From positions 1 to 48,472 of the forward strand of contig JBKCTV010000031.1 in NCBI GenBank assembly GCA_046318595.1: a DNA stretch of 48,472 nt, read 5' to 3'. Of the stretch, positions 24,788 to 33,944 are shown one piece after another. The stretch is from DAITMV01 sp046318595. GTDB taxonomy: Bacteria; Pseudomonadota; Gammaproteobacteria; Burkholderiales; Burkholderiaceae_B. Made by a program: the position numbers and the translations under genes. Each line of letters opens with the position of its first letter. Positions within the stretch are counted from its first letter, which is position 1. The notes under the pieces were generated by a model. It saw nothing but the letters and a program-made list of their open reading frames with translations, was not told the DNA's origin and searched no databases.

Positions 24788-26431
24788 CTAAGCGTCTGCG
24801 TTGAGATAAGCATAAGCCGGCATCAGACGGCCCTTATGCAACTGCACGGCGGCTTTGACGACACCCTCCGGGTCGCCGCTGAGTAAATGCGGCAGCACAT
24901 TGGCGATCAACTCTTCACCGAATCCTTTGCTCGCATCGCGGGGAATGGCACTCGGCAGGTTATCAACGGCCATGACGCCGATGCTGTTGGGCGTACCAGG
25001 CAACACTTCGGTTCCGCTGCGTGGGTCCCATGCATAGAAAGCGTGGTCCAGGGTGCTCGGCCGAACGGTACTGGGAATCGGCCCGGCAATGTCGCAACTG
25101 ACGTCGGCAATATAGTTCAATCGAAAATCGGGCCGTTGCGCATCGTCGGCCGTAAAAAAAACCGGTGCGCCGGGCGGATGGTAATGGCAGGGAATAAAAA
25201 TATCAGCACAGGCAGCATACGGCAGAAAAGCACTGCGGTAATTTTCCGGATGTGTCGTGAAATCGGTCCGATCAAAGCCTCGACCATCCTGGTGGGCCAT
25301 GTATTGATCCGGCCTTAAAACGGTATAAACCTTGCCCTGGTTTTCAGGCTGACGAGAATCCGCCAAAAATACACTGGGCTCCAGCGCTGCGAAACCGGCT
25401 GCTTCCAGGAGGTCCACGGCCCCGCGACCGGCCCGCCCCACCCCAGTCACAACGACGCGGCAGCTCTGCACAGCATCGAGCGCCGTCAATTGTTGATGCA
25501 AACCAGTGAGGTCGGCCTGCGCCTGAGGAGGCGCCAAAACGAATTTTTGGTGTTGCTGGCCCCAGCCGCGCAGCCCATTGTAGGCCCCGACTACTCCCGC
25601 ATAATAGCCAAAACCGATCAAGCGTCTGCCGTTTTTGTCTTTGATCAGCTCCCAATCGATAAGATTCATGCCGCTTTTTTCGTATTTTTTTAGCAAACCT
25701 GGTTGTTGGCCTTTGAAGGTATGCGAAAAAAAGCAGTAGGACTTTCCAGGCAGAATCTTTTCAGGCTGCATTTCTTTCAAGCCTAAATACAGATCGCAAT
25801 CGGGAAGGTCATTGACGACTTGAACGTGTTGATCACTGTAGTCCGCGTTGCCGTATATGCGTTGGGCGCTGGCCTGCACGACCAGCGCCAGCGCAGGGTA
25901 ATCGCGCCGCATTTCGGTACATTGGGCCGGCGTCAAAGGCGCCCGCCGTTCGCCGGGCTTTTCTTCGACCACCCCAATTTTGATAATCGGCTGCGGCCAC
26001 AATTGGTGGCGTATCGTCAGACCGGCGCCATGCGGCGTCTGACTGGCCAAATGATGCCAACGTTCGATGCAATCATCCAAAATGCGTTGCTGTCGAGGGC
26101 TCGGCACACACCCTTGCAAAGACGACTGGGTCAGCGCTATTGCAAAATCAGCGATTTCCACGGCATGGTAATCGTGTCCATCGACGGTGCAAACTTCAGC
26201 GGGGCGTAGATTCTCCGCAGCCAAGACCAGTGCCTGCGCCCGGGTGTCGAGAGGGCATGTGTTTTCGAATCCGACTTCGAGCAGGCGTTGCAATGCTGCG
26301 GTGCGCTCTGCCGGGCATTCTTTCAAACCGATTGCCGCGTTTTCGACTATTTCCCTGAAGCTCAGCGAGACCTCAGAAGTCTCGGACAAGCGTTGAGGCG
26401 TAACCATGTGACCGACGGCAGTTAAAACCAT
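24788..26431 (-). CDS. Saccharopine/alanine dehydrogenase-like oxidoreductase with N-terminal extension
   Basis: A 547-aa protein. From about residue 145 on it matches the LYS1-type, L-lysine-forming saccharopine dehydrogenase group of the alanine dehydrogenase/PNT superfamily: IKIGVVEEKPGERRAPLTP, LGLKEMQPEKILPGKSYCFF then SHTFKGQQPGLLKKY, LIDWELIKDKNGRRLIGFG, and a nucleotide-binding VVVTGVGRAGRGAVDLLEAAGF. The first 145 residues are not recognised and look helical. The likely chemistry is NAD(P)-linked formation or cleavage of a saccharopine-like opine; the real substrate is unknown. It stands alone between AT-rich flanks and looks lower in G+C than the purine genes next door, which suggests transfer. 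Start at 26431; an ATG at 26407 is possible. Confidence 0.7.
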   Translation of the reverse strand: MVLTAVGHMVTPQRLSETSEVSLSFREIVENAAIGLKECPAERTAALQRLLEVGFENTCPLDTRAQALVLAAENLRPAEVCTVDGHDYHAVEIADFAIALTQSSLQGCVPSPRQQRILDDCIERWHHLASQTPHGAGLTIRHQLWPQPIIKIGVVEEKPGERRAPLTPAQCTEMRRDYPALALVVQASAQRIYGNADYSDQHVQVVNDLPDCDLYLGLKEMQPEKILPGKSYCFFSHTFKGQQPGLLKKYEKSGMNLIDWELIKDKNGRRLIGFGYYAGVVGAYNGLRGWGQQHQKFVLAPPQAQADLTGLHQQLTALDAVQSCRVVVTGVGRAGRGAVDLLEAAGFAALEPSVFLADSRQPENQGKVYTVLRPDQYMAHQDGRGFDRTDFTTHPENYRSAFLPYAACADIFIPCHYHPPGAPVFFTADDAQRPDFRLNYIADVSCDIAGPIPSTVRPSTLDHAFYAWDPRSGTEVLPGTPNSIGVMAVDNLPSAIPRDASKGFGEELIANVLPHLLSGDPEGVVKAAVQLHKGRLMPAYAYLNADA

Positions 26432-26524
26432 TTTTCAGCTCTTTCAAATAGATTGATTAAAGCTTAGTTGCATTGAAATACAAATAGTTCCAAAAAATGG
26501 CATTTAAATTGGCGTTGAACGCTA

Positions 26525-27505
26525 TTAGGCCACCGCCTTCCGGACCCGGTCGCGGATGCCCGCCCAGTCCGGCCCGTCCGCCGGCTGTTCGATAAAAATC
26601 ACCGCCACCGACGCCCGATCAGCCTGTCGCAAGGCATCGTACAAACCACGAGCGACGCCATCGGGACTAGGGGGCAATTTGAAAAGCGGCAGGCCTGGCG
26701 GCGTGACGATCGGCGCCGACCAGGCGATGGCGGCGACATGCTGCCGGTTACGCACCGCCTGCTCGACCGCCGCCTGTAACGCGGCGCCCGGCAGGGCACG
26801 CAACGGCGTCTGCGGCGCATAGTGCTTGTCGAGCATACCAGCGGCGCGTACCGTCGAATCGCGGCCCGTGACCGGCTGAATCGGCTGTTGGAGCACGCGC
26901 GACAAAGACTCGACCGTGATTTGCCCAGGCCGTAGCAATACAGGGCGCTCACCGGACAGGTCGACAATTGTCGACTCGATACCGATCGTTGCGGCGCCGC
27001 CATCGACGATCAACGGGATGCGCTCGCCCAGCTCCTCGAACACGTGAGCCGCTTGCGTCGGGCTGATGCGCCCGAAACGGTTGGCCGACGGCGCGGCGAT
27101 CGCGCCGCCGAACATGCGCAGCAAGGACTGTGCGACCGGATGCGCCGGGCAGCGCAGGCCGACGGTCGGCTGCCCGCCGGTCACGGCGTCGGGAATCGCC
27201 GCCGAACGCGGCAGGATCAGCGTCAACGGTCCCGGCCAGAAAGCGTCGATCAGACGCCGCGCGGTATCCGGCAGCGCCGCCGCCCAGCGCGCCAAGTCGT
27301 CGCCCGGCGCGACATGCACGATCAGAGGGTGATCGGCCGGCCGGCCTTTGGCGATAAAAATTTTACGGACCGCGTCGGGCTTGGTCGCATCTGCGCCCAG
27401 CCCATAAACCGTTTCAGTGGGAAAGGCGACGGGCTCGCCCGCGCGCCAGGCGGCGACTGCCCGGGCCAAGACCTCTGGGGTCGGCTCTAGCACCAGGGCC
27501 GGCAT
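26525..27505 (-). CDS. sua5: Threonylcarbamoyl-AMP synthase, Sua5 type
   Basis: Sua5 (326 aa) makes threonylcarbamoyl-AMP from threonine, bicarbonate and ATP, the first step of t6A synthesis. The YrdC/TsaC domain (about 1-205) has FPTETVYGLGADA, FIAKGRPADHPLIVHV and SANRFGRISPTQAAHV. The C-terminal Sua5 domain follows a linker that contains the GMLDKHYAPQTPL motif. It starts two bases after the purK stop. The frame is open much further upstream inside purK, but that part is not family sequence. It works with TsaE (12672-13187) in the same pathway and consumes bicarbonate. Confidence 0.95.
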   Translation of the reverse strand: MPALVLEPTPEVLARAVAAWRAGEPVAFPTETVYGLGADATKPDAVRKIFIAKGRPADHPLIVHVAPGDDLARWAAALPDTARRLIDAFWPGPLTLILPRSAAIPDAVTGGQPTVGLRCPAHPVAQSLLRMFGGAIAAPSANRFGRISPTQAAHVFEELGERIPLIVDGGAATIGIESTIVDLSGERPVLLRPGQITVESLSRVLQQPIQPVTGRDSTVRAAGMLDKHYAPQTPLRALPGAALQAAVEQAVRNRQHVAAIAWSAPIVTPPGLPLFKLPPSPDGVARGLYDALRQADRASVAVIFIEQPADGPDWAGIRDRVRKAVA

Positions 27506-27507
27506 TA

Positions 27508-28683
27508 TCAGCGCGCCGTGATGCCCAGCAGCGCACGCACTTTGTCGGCGGCCAGCAGCGCGGCGGTCAACGTGGGCGCGACACAGGTGATATGGCCCAT
27601 TTTGCGGCCAGGACGCGGTTCGGTCTTGCCGTATAAATGCAGCTTGACCTGAGGAATTTTCAGAACCGCTGTCCAGTCGGGCTCGACGGGATCGTCTTCC
27701 GCGCCCCCCGAGCGGAACCAGATATCGCCGAGCAGGTTCAGCATGATGGCCGGCGAGTGCTGCCGGGTATCGCCCAAGGGCAAGCCGGCGACGATCCGCG
27801 CCTGTTGTTCGAACTGACTGGTGACGCAGGCATCCATCGAGTAATGGCCGCTGTTGTGCGGGCGCGGCGCCAGTTCGTTGACCAGCAGCGACCCGTCGTC
27901 CAGCACGAAAAACTCCACGCACAGGACGCCGACGTAGTCGAGCCTCTGCGCCAGGAGCGTCGCTGCCTGCCGGGCCTGCTTTTGAATCGCGTCGCCGATC
28001 CGGGCGGGTACGATGGACGTGGCCAGAATGCCGTTGAGGTGTTTGTTCTCGGCCACTGGAAACGTCGTGGTTTCTCCCTTGCGGTCGCGCGCGACGATGA
28101 CCGAGACCTCCTGGCGCAAATTCAGGCGTTTTTCCAGAATGCACGGCACCCTGCCCTGCTCCGCGAATGCCGCTGTCAATTCGTCGAGTGTCTTGACCGC
28201 TGTCTGGCCTTTGCCGTCGTAGCCGAGCTGATTGATTTTGAGAATGCCGGGCAGCAAAGGGTCGAGCGCCGGGCCGATGTCACTGGCTTGAGCGATAGCG
28301 GCATGCGGAGCCACGGCGACGCCGCAACCCTCGACGAAACGTTTTTCGTCGAGCCGGTTCTGCGCAACGGCCACGGCGAACGCCGCCGGGCTGACGGTCG
28401 TTCGCAGCGCCAGGGCCTCTAGCGCCCGTGCCGGAACGTTTTCGAACTCGGTCGTCACGGCGACACAACGGTCGCCAAGGGTTTGCAAGGCGGCATCATC
28501 GGCATAGTCGGCCTGCAAGTGCCTATCGGCGACAGTGCCGGCCGGGCTGTCGGCGCCCGGATCGAGCACCATGACGCGAAACCCGAGGCTCTGCGCCGCC
28601 ATGCAGAACATCCGTCCAAGCTGGCCGCCACCAAGCAGACCGAGCCAGTCGCCCGAGCGCGCAATGCGCAGCGATAGGCTCAT
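27508..28683 (-). CDS. purK: N5-carboxyaminoimidazole ribonucleotide synthase
   Basis: PurK (391 aa), an ATP-grasp enzyme that carboxylates AIR with bicarbonate to N5-CAIR. It has LGLLGGGQLGRMFCMAAQ at the N-terminus, GYDGKGQTAVKT in the ATP-grasp domain, and NELAPRPHNSGHYSMDACVTSQFEQ in the active site. Its ATG overlaps the stop of the purC-purE fusion (ATGA), so the enzyme that uses its unstable product is made from the same message. Bicarbonate is its substrate. Confidence 0.97.
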   Translation of the reverse strand: MSLSLRIARSGDWLGLLGGGQLGRMFCMAAQSLGFRVMVLDPGADSPAGTVADRHLQADYADDAALQTLGDRCVAVTTEFENVPARALEALALRTTVSPAAFAVAVAQNRLDEKRFVEGCGVAVAPHAAIAQASDIGPALDPLLPGILKINQLGYDGKGQTAVKTLDELTAAFAEQGRVPCILEKRLNLRQEVSVIVARDRKGETTTFPVAENKHLNGILATSIVPARIGDAIQKQARQAATLLAQRLDYVGVLCVEFFVLDDGSLLVNELAPRPHNSGHYSMDACVTSQFEQQARIVAGLPLGDTRQHSPAIMLNLLGDIWFRSGGAEDDPVEPDWTAVLKIPQVKLHLYGKTEPRPGRKMGHITCVAPTLTAALLAADKVRALLGITAR

Positions 28684-30131
28684 ACGACCGGCGGCAGTAC
28701 GCTATGAGCGGCCTGCGCGTGCTGTTGCCTGCGATAAGCGAACAGCCGTTCGGCGAGCGCACCGTCGTGGACGGCGAGCATCGCGACCACGGCCAGCGCC
28801 GCGTTGACCGCGCCGGCTTCGCCGATCGCCAGCGTCAGGACAGGCACGCCCCTGGGCATCTGCACGATCGACAGCAGCGAATCCTCACCGCGTAAATACT
28901 TCGATGGAACCGGCACACCAAGGACCGGCACGATTGTTTTGGCGGCCAGCATGCCCGGCAGATGCGCCGCGCCGCCGGCACCAGCGATGATTGCGATCAA
29001 GCCCCGACCACGCGCGGCTTCGGCGTATTCGAACATGTCGTCCGGCATGCGATGGGCGGACAAGACCCGCGCCTCGCAGACGACACCGAAGTGTTTGAGG
29101 GTCACGACGGCGTGCTGCATGACCTCCCAATCGGAAGCCGACCCCATGACGACGCCGACCTGCACGCGGGTCGCAGACGGTCGTTGCGCAATCACACTCC
29201 CCGCCCCAGCGGCTGATCTTGCGGCTGCGTCGGCCGTCGTGCTCCATGCCTGGCCGGTGATGGCTTCATAAGCTTGACGGTATTTCGCCGCCGTCTGCGC
29301 AATGATCTCGGCGGGCAGTGGCGGCGGTGGCGCCTGTTTGTTCCAGCCCGTCAAGGCATCGAGGTAATCGCGCACGAACTGCTTGTCGTACGATGGCGGC
29401 GATACGCCGACCCGGTATTGATCGGCCGGCCAGTAACGGGATGAATCGGCAGTCAGCACCTCGTCCATCAAGGTCAAGCAACCATCCTCATCCAGGCCGA
29501 ACTCGAACTTGGTATCGGCCACGATGATTCCGCGGCTCGCCGCGTAACGCGCAGCTTCGTCATAAAGACGCAGCGACACGTCGCGGATCTGCTCGGCGAG
29601 CGCTTGTCCGACCAGCGCCACGACCTTCGCGAAAGCGATGTTTTCGTCGTGCTGTCCGGCCGGAGCCTTGGACGCCGGCGTGAAAATCGGCTGCGGCAAC
29701 TGCTCGGCCAGTCTTAGCCCCTGAGGCAGCGCAATCCCGCACACCGCGCCGGTCGCCTGATAATCCTTCCAGGCGGAGCCGATCAGGTAACCGCGCACCA
29801 CCGCCTCCAGCGGCAGCGGCCTGAGCCGCTTGACGACCATCGCACGGCCGGTCACCTGCGAGCGCTCGGCTGCCAACACGACCGACTCGGGAGCGATGCC
29901 CGTCAGGTGATTCGGCACGATGTGTTCGAGCCGGTCGAACCAGAACTGCGCCATTTGCGTCAGCACCGCCCCCTTGTCGGGAATCCCTTCGTGCATGACG
30001 ACATCGAACGCCGAAATGCGGTCGGTGGCGACGATCAGGAGTTTGTCGTGATCGACCGAGTAGTTGTCGCGCACCTTGCCGCGGTGCAGCAGGTTGAGCG
30101 ATGGAATGTCGGAGCTGTGCAGGGGGCGCAT
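28680..30131 (-). CDS. purC: Fused SAICAR synthetase and N5-CAIR mutase (PurC-PurE)
   Basis: One continuous 483-aa frame carries two purine enzymes. Residues 1-296 are PurC: LHRGKVRDNYSVD, TDRISAFDVVM, VVRGYLIGSAWKDYQ, DTKFEFGLDEDG and PPSYDKQFVRDYL. Residues 297-322 are an Ala/Ser linker. Residues 323-483 are a class I PurE: VMGSASDW, SAHRMPDDM with the catalytic His (H360), and GAGGAAHLPGMLA. PurE turns N5-CAIR into CAIR, which PurC then joins to aspartate. Bacteria usually encode the two separately. The PurE part spans about 28680-29165. A GTG near residue 313 could allow separate PurE translation, but its ribosome-site spacing is poor. It abuts fba upstream and purK downstream. Confidence 0.93.
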   Translation of the reverse strand: MRPLHSSDIPSLNLLHRGKVRDNYSVDHDKLLIVATDRISAFDVVMHEGIPDKGAVLTQMAQFWFDRLEHIVPNHLTGIAPESVVLAAERSQVTGRAMVVKRLRPLPLEAVVRGYLIGSAWKDYQATGAVCGIALPQGLRLAEQLPQPIFTPASKAPAGQHDENIAFAKVVALVGQALAEQIRDVSLRLYDEAARYAASRGIIVADTKFEFGLDEDGCLTLMDEVLTADSSRYWPADQYRVGVSPPSYDKQFVRDYLDALTGWNKQAPPPPLPAEIIAQTAAKYRQAYEAITGQAWSTTADAAARSAAGAGSVIAQRPSATRVQVGVVMGSASDWEVMQHAVVTLKHFGVVCEARVLSAHRMPDDMFEYAEAARGRGLIAIIAGAGGAAHLPGMLAAKTIVPVLGVPVPSKYLRGEDSLLSIVQMPRGVPVLTLAIGEAGAVNAALAVVAMLAVHDGALAERLFAYRRQQHAQAAHSVLPPVV

Positions 30132-31196
30132 TTATTGCACGATCTGTTGCAGTTGGCCGGCTTTGTACTGCGCGGCGACGGTCGTGAGGTCGAGGCCTTT
30201 GACCTTGCTGGCCTGCCCGGCGCAGTTGAACTGCTCGTAACGCTGTTTGCAGATGGCTTTCGCTGCAGCCTTGGCGGGTTTGAGGTATTCGCGCGGGTCG
30301 AACTTGCCGGGGTTTTCAGCGAAAAAGCGGCGAATCGCGCCGGTCATCGCCAAACGAATATCGGTGTCGATGTTGATTTTACGGACGCCGTGCTTGATGG
30401 CCTCCTGGATTTCCTCGACCGGCACGCCGTAAGTTTCTTTCATGTCTCCGCCAAATTCGCGGATTTCGGCGAGCAGGTTCTGCGGCACACTCGAACTGCC
30501 ATGCATGACCAGATGCGTATTCGGAATACGGCGGTGAATCTGTTTGATACGCTCGATGGCGAGAATGTCGCCGGTTGGCTTACGCGTGAACTTGTAAGCA
30601 CCGTGGCTGGTGCCGATAGCGATCGCCAGGGCGTCGAGCTGGGTGCGCTTGACGAAGTCGGCCGCCTGTTCGGGGTCGGTCAGCAGTTGGTCCATGGTCA
30701 TGACGGCATCGGTGCCGTGGCCGTCTTCTTTGTCGCCCTGCATGGTTTCCAGCGAGCCCAGGCAGCCGAGTTCGCCCTCGACGGTCACGCCGATGCTATG
30801 CGCGATCTCGACGACGTGCCGCGTCACGGCGACGTTGTATTCGTAATCCGCGATGGTCTTGCCGTCTTCGCGCAGGGACCCGTCCATCATGACCGACGAG
30901 AAACCGAGCCGCATCGCCTGGACACACACCGCCGGGCTCTGGCCATGGTCCTGGTGCATGACGACCGGCACTTTCGGGTAAGCCTCGACGGCCGCCTCGA
31001 TCAAGTGGCGCAGGAAATGCTCGCCAGCATATTTGCGCGCACCGGCCGAGGCCTGCATGATGACTGGCGAGTCGGTCTCCGAGGCAGCCTCCATGATCGC
31101 CTGCACCTGTTCGAGGTTGTTGACGTTGAACGCCGGAATGCCATAAGCGTTTTCGGCGGCGTGGTCGAGCAGTTCGCGCATTGATACAAGGGCCAT
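30132..31196 (-). CDS. fbaA: Class II fructose-bisphosphate aldolase
   Basis: Class II, zinc-dependent aldolase (354 aa, the usual length) for glycolysis and gluconeogenesis. It has GIPAFNVNNLEQVQAIMEAA, PVVMHQDHGQ with a Zn ligand, SVMMDGSL, VEGELGCLG, and VMHGSSSVPQNLL with another Zn-site His. The ATG at 31196 is preferred because it has a GGAG site; the frame is open upstream. The stop TAA directly abuts the ATG of the purC-purE fusion, so purine genes share its message. Part of the pyk-fba-purCE-purK-sua5 run. Confidence 0.97.
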   Translation of the reverse strand: MALVSMRELLDHAAENAYGIPAFNVNNLEQVQAIMEAASETDSPVIMQASAGARKYAGEHFLRHLIEAAVEAYPKVPVVMHQDHGQSPAVCVQAMRLGFSSVMMDGSLREDGKTIADYEYNVAVTRHVVEIAHSIGVTVEGELGCLGSLETMQGDKEDGHGTDAVMTMDQLLTDPEQAADFVKRTQLDALAIAIGTSHGAYKFTRKPTGDILAIERIKQIHRRIPNTHLVMHGSSSVPQNLLAEIREFGGDMKETYGVPVEEIQEAIKHGVRKINIDTDIRLAMTGAIRRFFAENPGKFDPREYLKPAKAAAKAICKQRYEQFNCAGQASKVKGLDLTTVAAQYKAGQLQQIVQ

Positions 31197-31254
31197 GGTG
31201 AGTCTCCAGAAACTGAATATTAAAAACGGTGAATCGTGCCGGACAGCATTCTCA

Positions 31255-32688
31255 TCAGACGCGCGCGTGATCGCCGACACGCACGATTTTCATGGTGTTG
31301 GTGCCGCCCGACTTGCCGATCGGCTCGCCGATGGTGATGACGATCAGATCGCCGATATCGACGACGCCAGCGTTGAGCAGCGCCTGCTCGGCGTACGCCA
31401 GCAAGGCATCGCGGTCGTGCGTTTCGTATTGCACCAGCACGGTCTGCACGTCGCGGTACAGCGACAGCCGACGGCGTGTGCGCTCTTCGGGTGTCAGTGC
31501 GTAGATCGGCAGGCCGCAGTTCAGGCGCGACATCCACAGGGCCGTGGCACCAGACTGCGTGAGCGCGGCGATCGCCTTCACTTTCAAGTGATGGGCCGTG
31601 AACAGCGCCGCCATCGCGATCGACTGATCGACCCTGGTGAACGTCCGGTTCAGAAAGTCAGTGTCGAGGGTGACCTGGGCCGAGCTTTCGGCTGCCAGGC
31701 AGACACGCGCCATCGCCTCGATGGTTTCGACCGGAAAGCGCCCGGCGGCCGTTTCGGCCGACAACATGACGGCATCGGTGCCGTCGAGCACTGCGTTGGC
31801 CACGTCCGATACCTCGGCGCGCGTGGGCACCGGGTTTTCGATCATGCTTTCCATCATCTGCGTGGCGGTGATCGCGAGCTTGTTGTATTCGCGGGCCTGG
31901 CGGATGAGGCGCTTTTGCACGGCCGGCACGGCCGCATCGCCAATCTCCACGGCCAGATCGCCGCGCGCGACCATCATGCCGTCGCAGGCGTTGAGGATTT
32001 CGGGCAGATTGTCGAGCGCCTCGCAGCGCTCGATCTTGGCAATCATTTGCGCATGGCCGCCCGCAGCACGCATGAGCTCGCGCGCCATGACCATGTCTGC
32101 GCCGCTTTTCGGAAACGACACAGCCACATAATCAGCCTCGAATGCGGCGGCCGTGCGAATATCCTCCATGTCTTTGGCGGTCAGCGCCGGTGCTGATAAA
32201 CCACCGCCAAGCTTGTTGATACCCTTGCGGTTCTTGAGCGTGCCGCCCACCTTCACGGTACAGTGAATTTCCGATCCGGCCACGCTGTCGACGGTCAACA
32301 CGATGCGCCCGTCGTCGAGCAGCAAGGTGTCGCCAGCCGTCACGTCGCCCACCAGTTCGGGGTAATCCAGCCCGACCCGTCTGCCGTCACCTTCCTTGCA
32401 GGCGGCGTCGAGAATGAAACCCTGCCCGTTCTGCAGTTCGGTGCTGCCCGTGGCGAACAGCCCGACACGGATCTTCGGCCCCTGCAGATCGGCCATGACG
32501 GCCACGTCACGCGCCAGCCGCGCGGCGATCTCGCGCACGAGTTGCACTTTGGCCGTGTGTTCGGCGGCGGTGCCATGCGAAAAATTCACCCGCACCACAT
32601 TGACGCCGGCGAGAATCATTTTTTCGAGCACGGCCGGCTCGGCGGACGATGGGCCGAGGGTGGCGACGATTTTGGTCTGGCGGGACAT
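31255..32688 (-). CDS. pyk: Pyruvate kinase
   Basis: Pyruvate kinase (477 aa) makes pyruvate and ATP from phosphoenolpyruvate. Diagnostic parts are KIVATLGPSSAEPAVLEKM, VRVNFSHG, the substrate-site MIAKIERCEALDNL with the catalytic Lys, MVARGDLAVEIG and TDAVMLSAETAAGRFPVE. The ATG at 32688 has an AGGAA site. It lies between pgk and fba, so four lower-glycolysis enzymes are grouped. A C-terminal regulatory domain follows from about residue 350. Confidence 0.97.
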   Translation of the reverse strand: MSRQTKIVATLGPSSAEPAVLEKMILAGVNVVRVNFSHGTAAEHTAKVQLVREIAARLARDVAVMADLQGPKIRVGLFATGSTELQNGQGFILDAACKEGDGRRVGLDYPELVGDVTAGDTLLLDDGRIVLTVDSVAGSEIHCTVKVGGTLKNRKGINKLGGGLSAPALTAKDMEDIRTAAAFEADYVAVSFPKSGADMVMARELMRAAGGHAQMIAKIERCEALDNLPEILNACDGMMVARGDLAVEIGDAAVPAVQKRLIRQAREYNKLAITATQMMESMIENPVPTRAEVSDVANAVLDGTDAVMLSAETAAGRFPVETIEAMARVCLAAESSAQVTLDTDFLNRTFTRVDQSIAMAALFTAHHLKVKAIAALTQSGATALWMSRLNCGLPIYALTPEERTRRRLSLYRDVQTVLVQYETHDRDALLAYAEQALLNAGVVDIGDLIVITIGEPIGKSGGTNTMKIVRVGDHARV

Positions 32689-32741
32689 GCGGTTCCTATG
32701 GAGAAATACGGGGACGATCAATCGGACTGAATCTGGCCGGC

Positions 32742-33920
32742 TCAGGCGCGTGCTTCGAGCACGGCGACCGCCGGCAGGACCTTGCCCTCCAGAAACTCGA
32801 GGAAGGCGCCGCCGCCGGTCGAAATATAATCGATGTCTTTGGCGATGTCATATTTGGCGATCGCCGCGAGCGTGTCGCCACCACCGGCAATGGAAAACGC
32901 CTTGGAGCGCGCAATCGCCCGGGCCAGCGCTTCGGTGCCGTGGCCGAACTGATCGAACTCGAAGACGCCGACCGGACCGTTCCAGACGATGGTGCCGGCA
33001 TTTTCGAGCATCTCGGCCAGTCTTTCGGCCGTATTGGGGCCGAGGTCGAGAATCATTTCGTCCGACCCGACTTTGTCGACCGACTTGATCAGGCCCGGCT
33101 GGGACGAACAAAACTTGAACGCCGTGACCACGTCCTCGGTCGCGGGCACGGCCGCGCCGCGCGCCGCCATCTTGTCGATGATGGCTTTGGCCTGTGGCAC
33201 CAGATCGGGCTCGACCAGCGACTTGCCGACCGGGCGGCCCTGCGCCAGCAAAAACGTGTTGGCGATGCCGCCACCGACGATCAACTGATCGACCTTGTCG
33301 GCCAGGCGGTTCAGAATGCTCAGCTTGCTCGAGACTTTCGCGCCGCCGACGATAGCCACCATCGGACGCTGGGGATTGTCGAGCGACTTCCCGAGCGCAT
33401 CGAGCTCGGCGGCCAGCAAGGGGCCCGCACACGCCTCGGGGGCGTATTGCGCCATGCCGACCGTCGTGGCCTCGGTACGGTGGGCCGCCCCGAACGCGTC
33501 GTTCACATAAATATCGCAGAACGAAGCCATTTTGCGCGCCAGCGCATCGTCGTTGGCTTTTTCGCCGACGTTGAAACGGCAGTTTTCGAGCAACATGATC
33601 TCGCCGGGTTTGACGTCGACGCCATCCAGCCAGTCGCACTGCAGCGGGACGTCGCGGTTCAGCAGTTCGCCCAGACGGAGCGCCACATGCGCCAGCGATT
33701 CGGTGGCGGTGTGTTCGCCTTCGACCGGCCGGCCGAAGTGCGACGTCAGCATCAAGGCCGCGCCGTTGTCCAGACAGTAGCGAATGCCGGGCAGGGCCGC
33801 GCGAATTCGGGTATCTTCGGTGATGTTATTAGCCTGATCGACAGGCACGTTAAAGTCGACCCGAATGAAAACCCGCTTGTTTCGGACGTCGAGATCGGTC
33901 AGTCGCTTGAAACGCGCCAT
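32742..33920 (-). CDS. pgk: Phosphoglycerate kinase
   Basis: Pgk (392 aa) transfers phosphate from 1,3-bisphosphoglycerate to ADP. It has RVFIRVDFNVPVDQ, SHFGRPVEG, NCRFNVGEK, AIVGGAKVSSKLSIL and the nucleotide-binding NGPVGVFEFDQF followed by GGGDTLAAIAKY. It heads the minus-strand pgk-pyk-fba run. Only 24 bases separate its start from the divergent rhombosortase gene, so the promoters must overlap coding sequence or each other. Confidence 0.97.
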   Translation of the reverse strand: MARFKRLTDLDVRNKRVFIRVDFNVPVDQANNITEDTRIRAALPGIRYCLDNGAALMLTSHFGRPVEGEHTATESLAHVALRLGELLNRDVPLQCDWLDGVDVKPGEIMLLENCRFNVGEKANDDALARKMASFCDIYVNDAFGAAHRTEATTVGMAQYAPEACAGPLLAAELDALGKSLDNPQRPMVAIVGGAKVSSKLSILNRLADKVDQLIVGGGIANTFLLAQGRPVGKSLVEPDLVPQAKAIIDKMAARGAAVPATEDVVTAFKFCSSQPGLIKSVDKVGSDEMILDLGPNTAERLAEMLENAGTIVWNGPVGVFEFDQFGHGTEALARAIARSKAFSIAGGGDTLAAIAKYDIAKDIDYISTGGGAFLEFLEGKVLPAVAVLEARA

Positions 33921-33944
33921 GGACAGTACCCTGAAGAAAAAACA

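Noticed and set aside
29907..31184. A 425-codon plus-strand frame opposite fba and the start of purC
   Set aside because: Antisense shadow of two certain enzymes with low-complexity composition.
32649..33944. Upstream extension of the rhombosortase frame through pgk
   Set aside because: Antisense to pgk and without membrane character; the membrane protein begins at the ATG at 33945.
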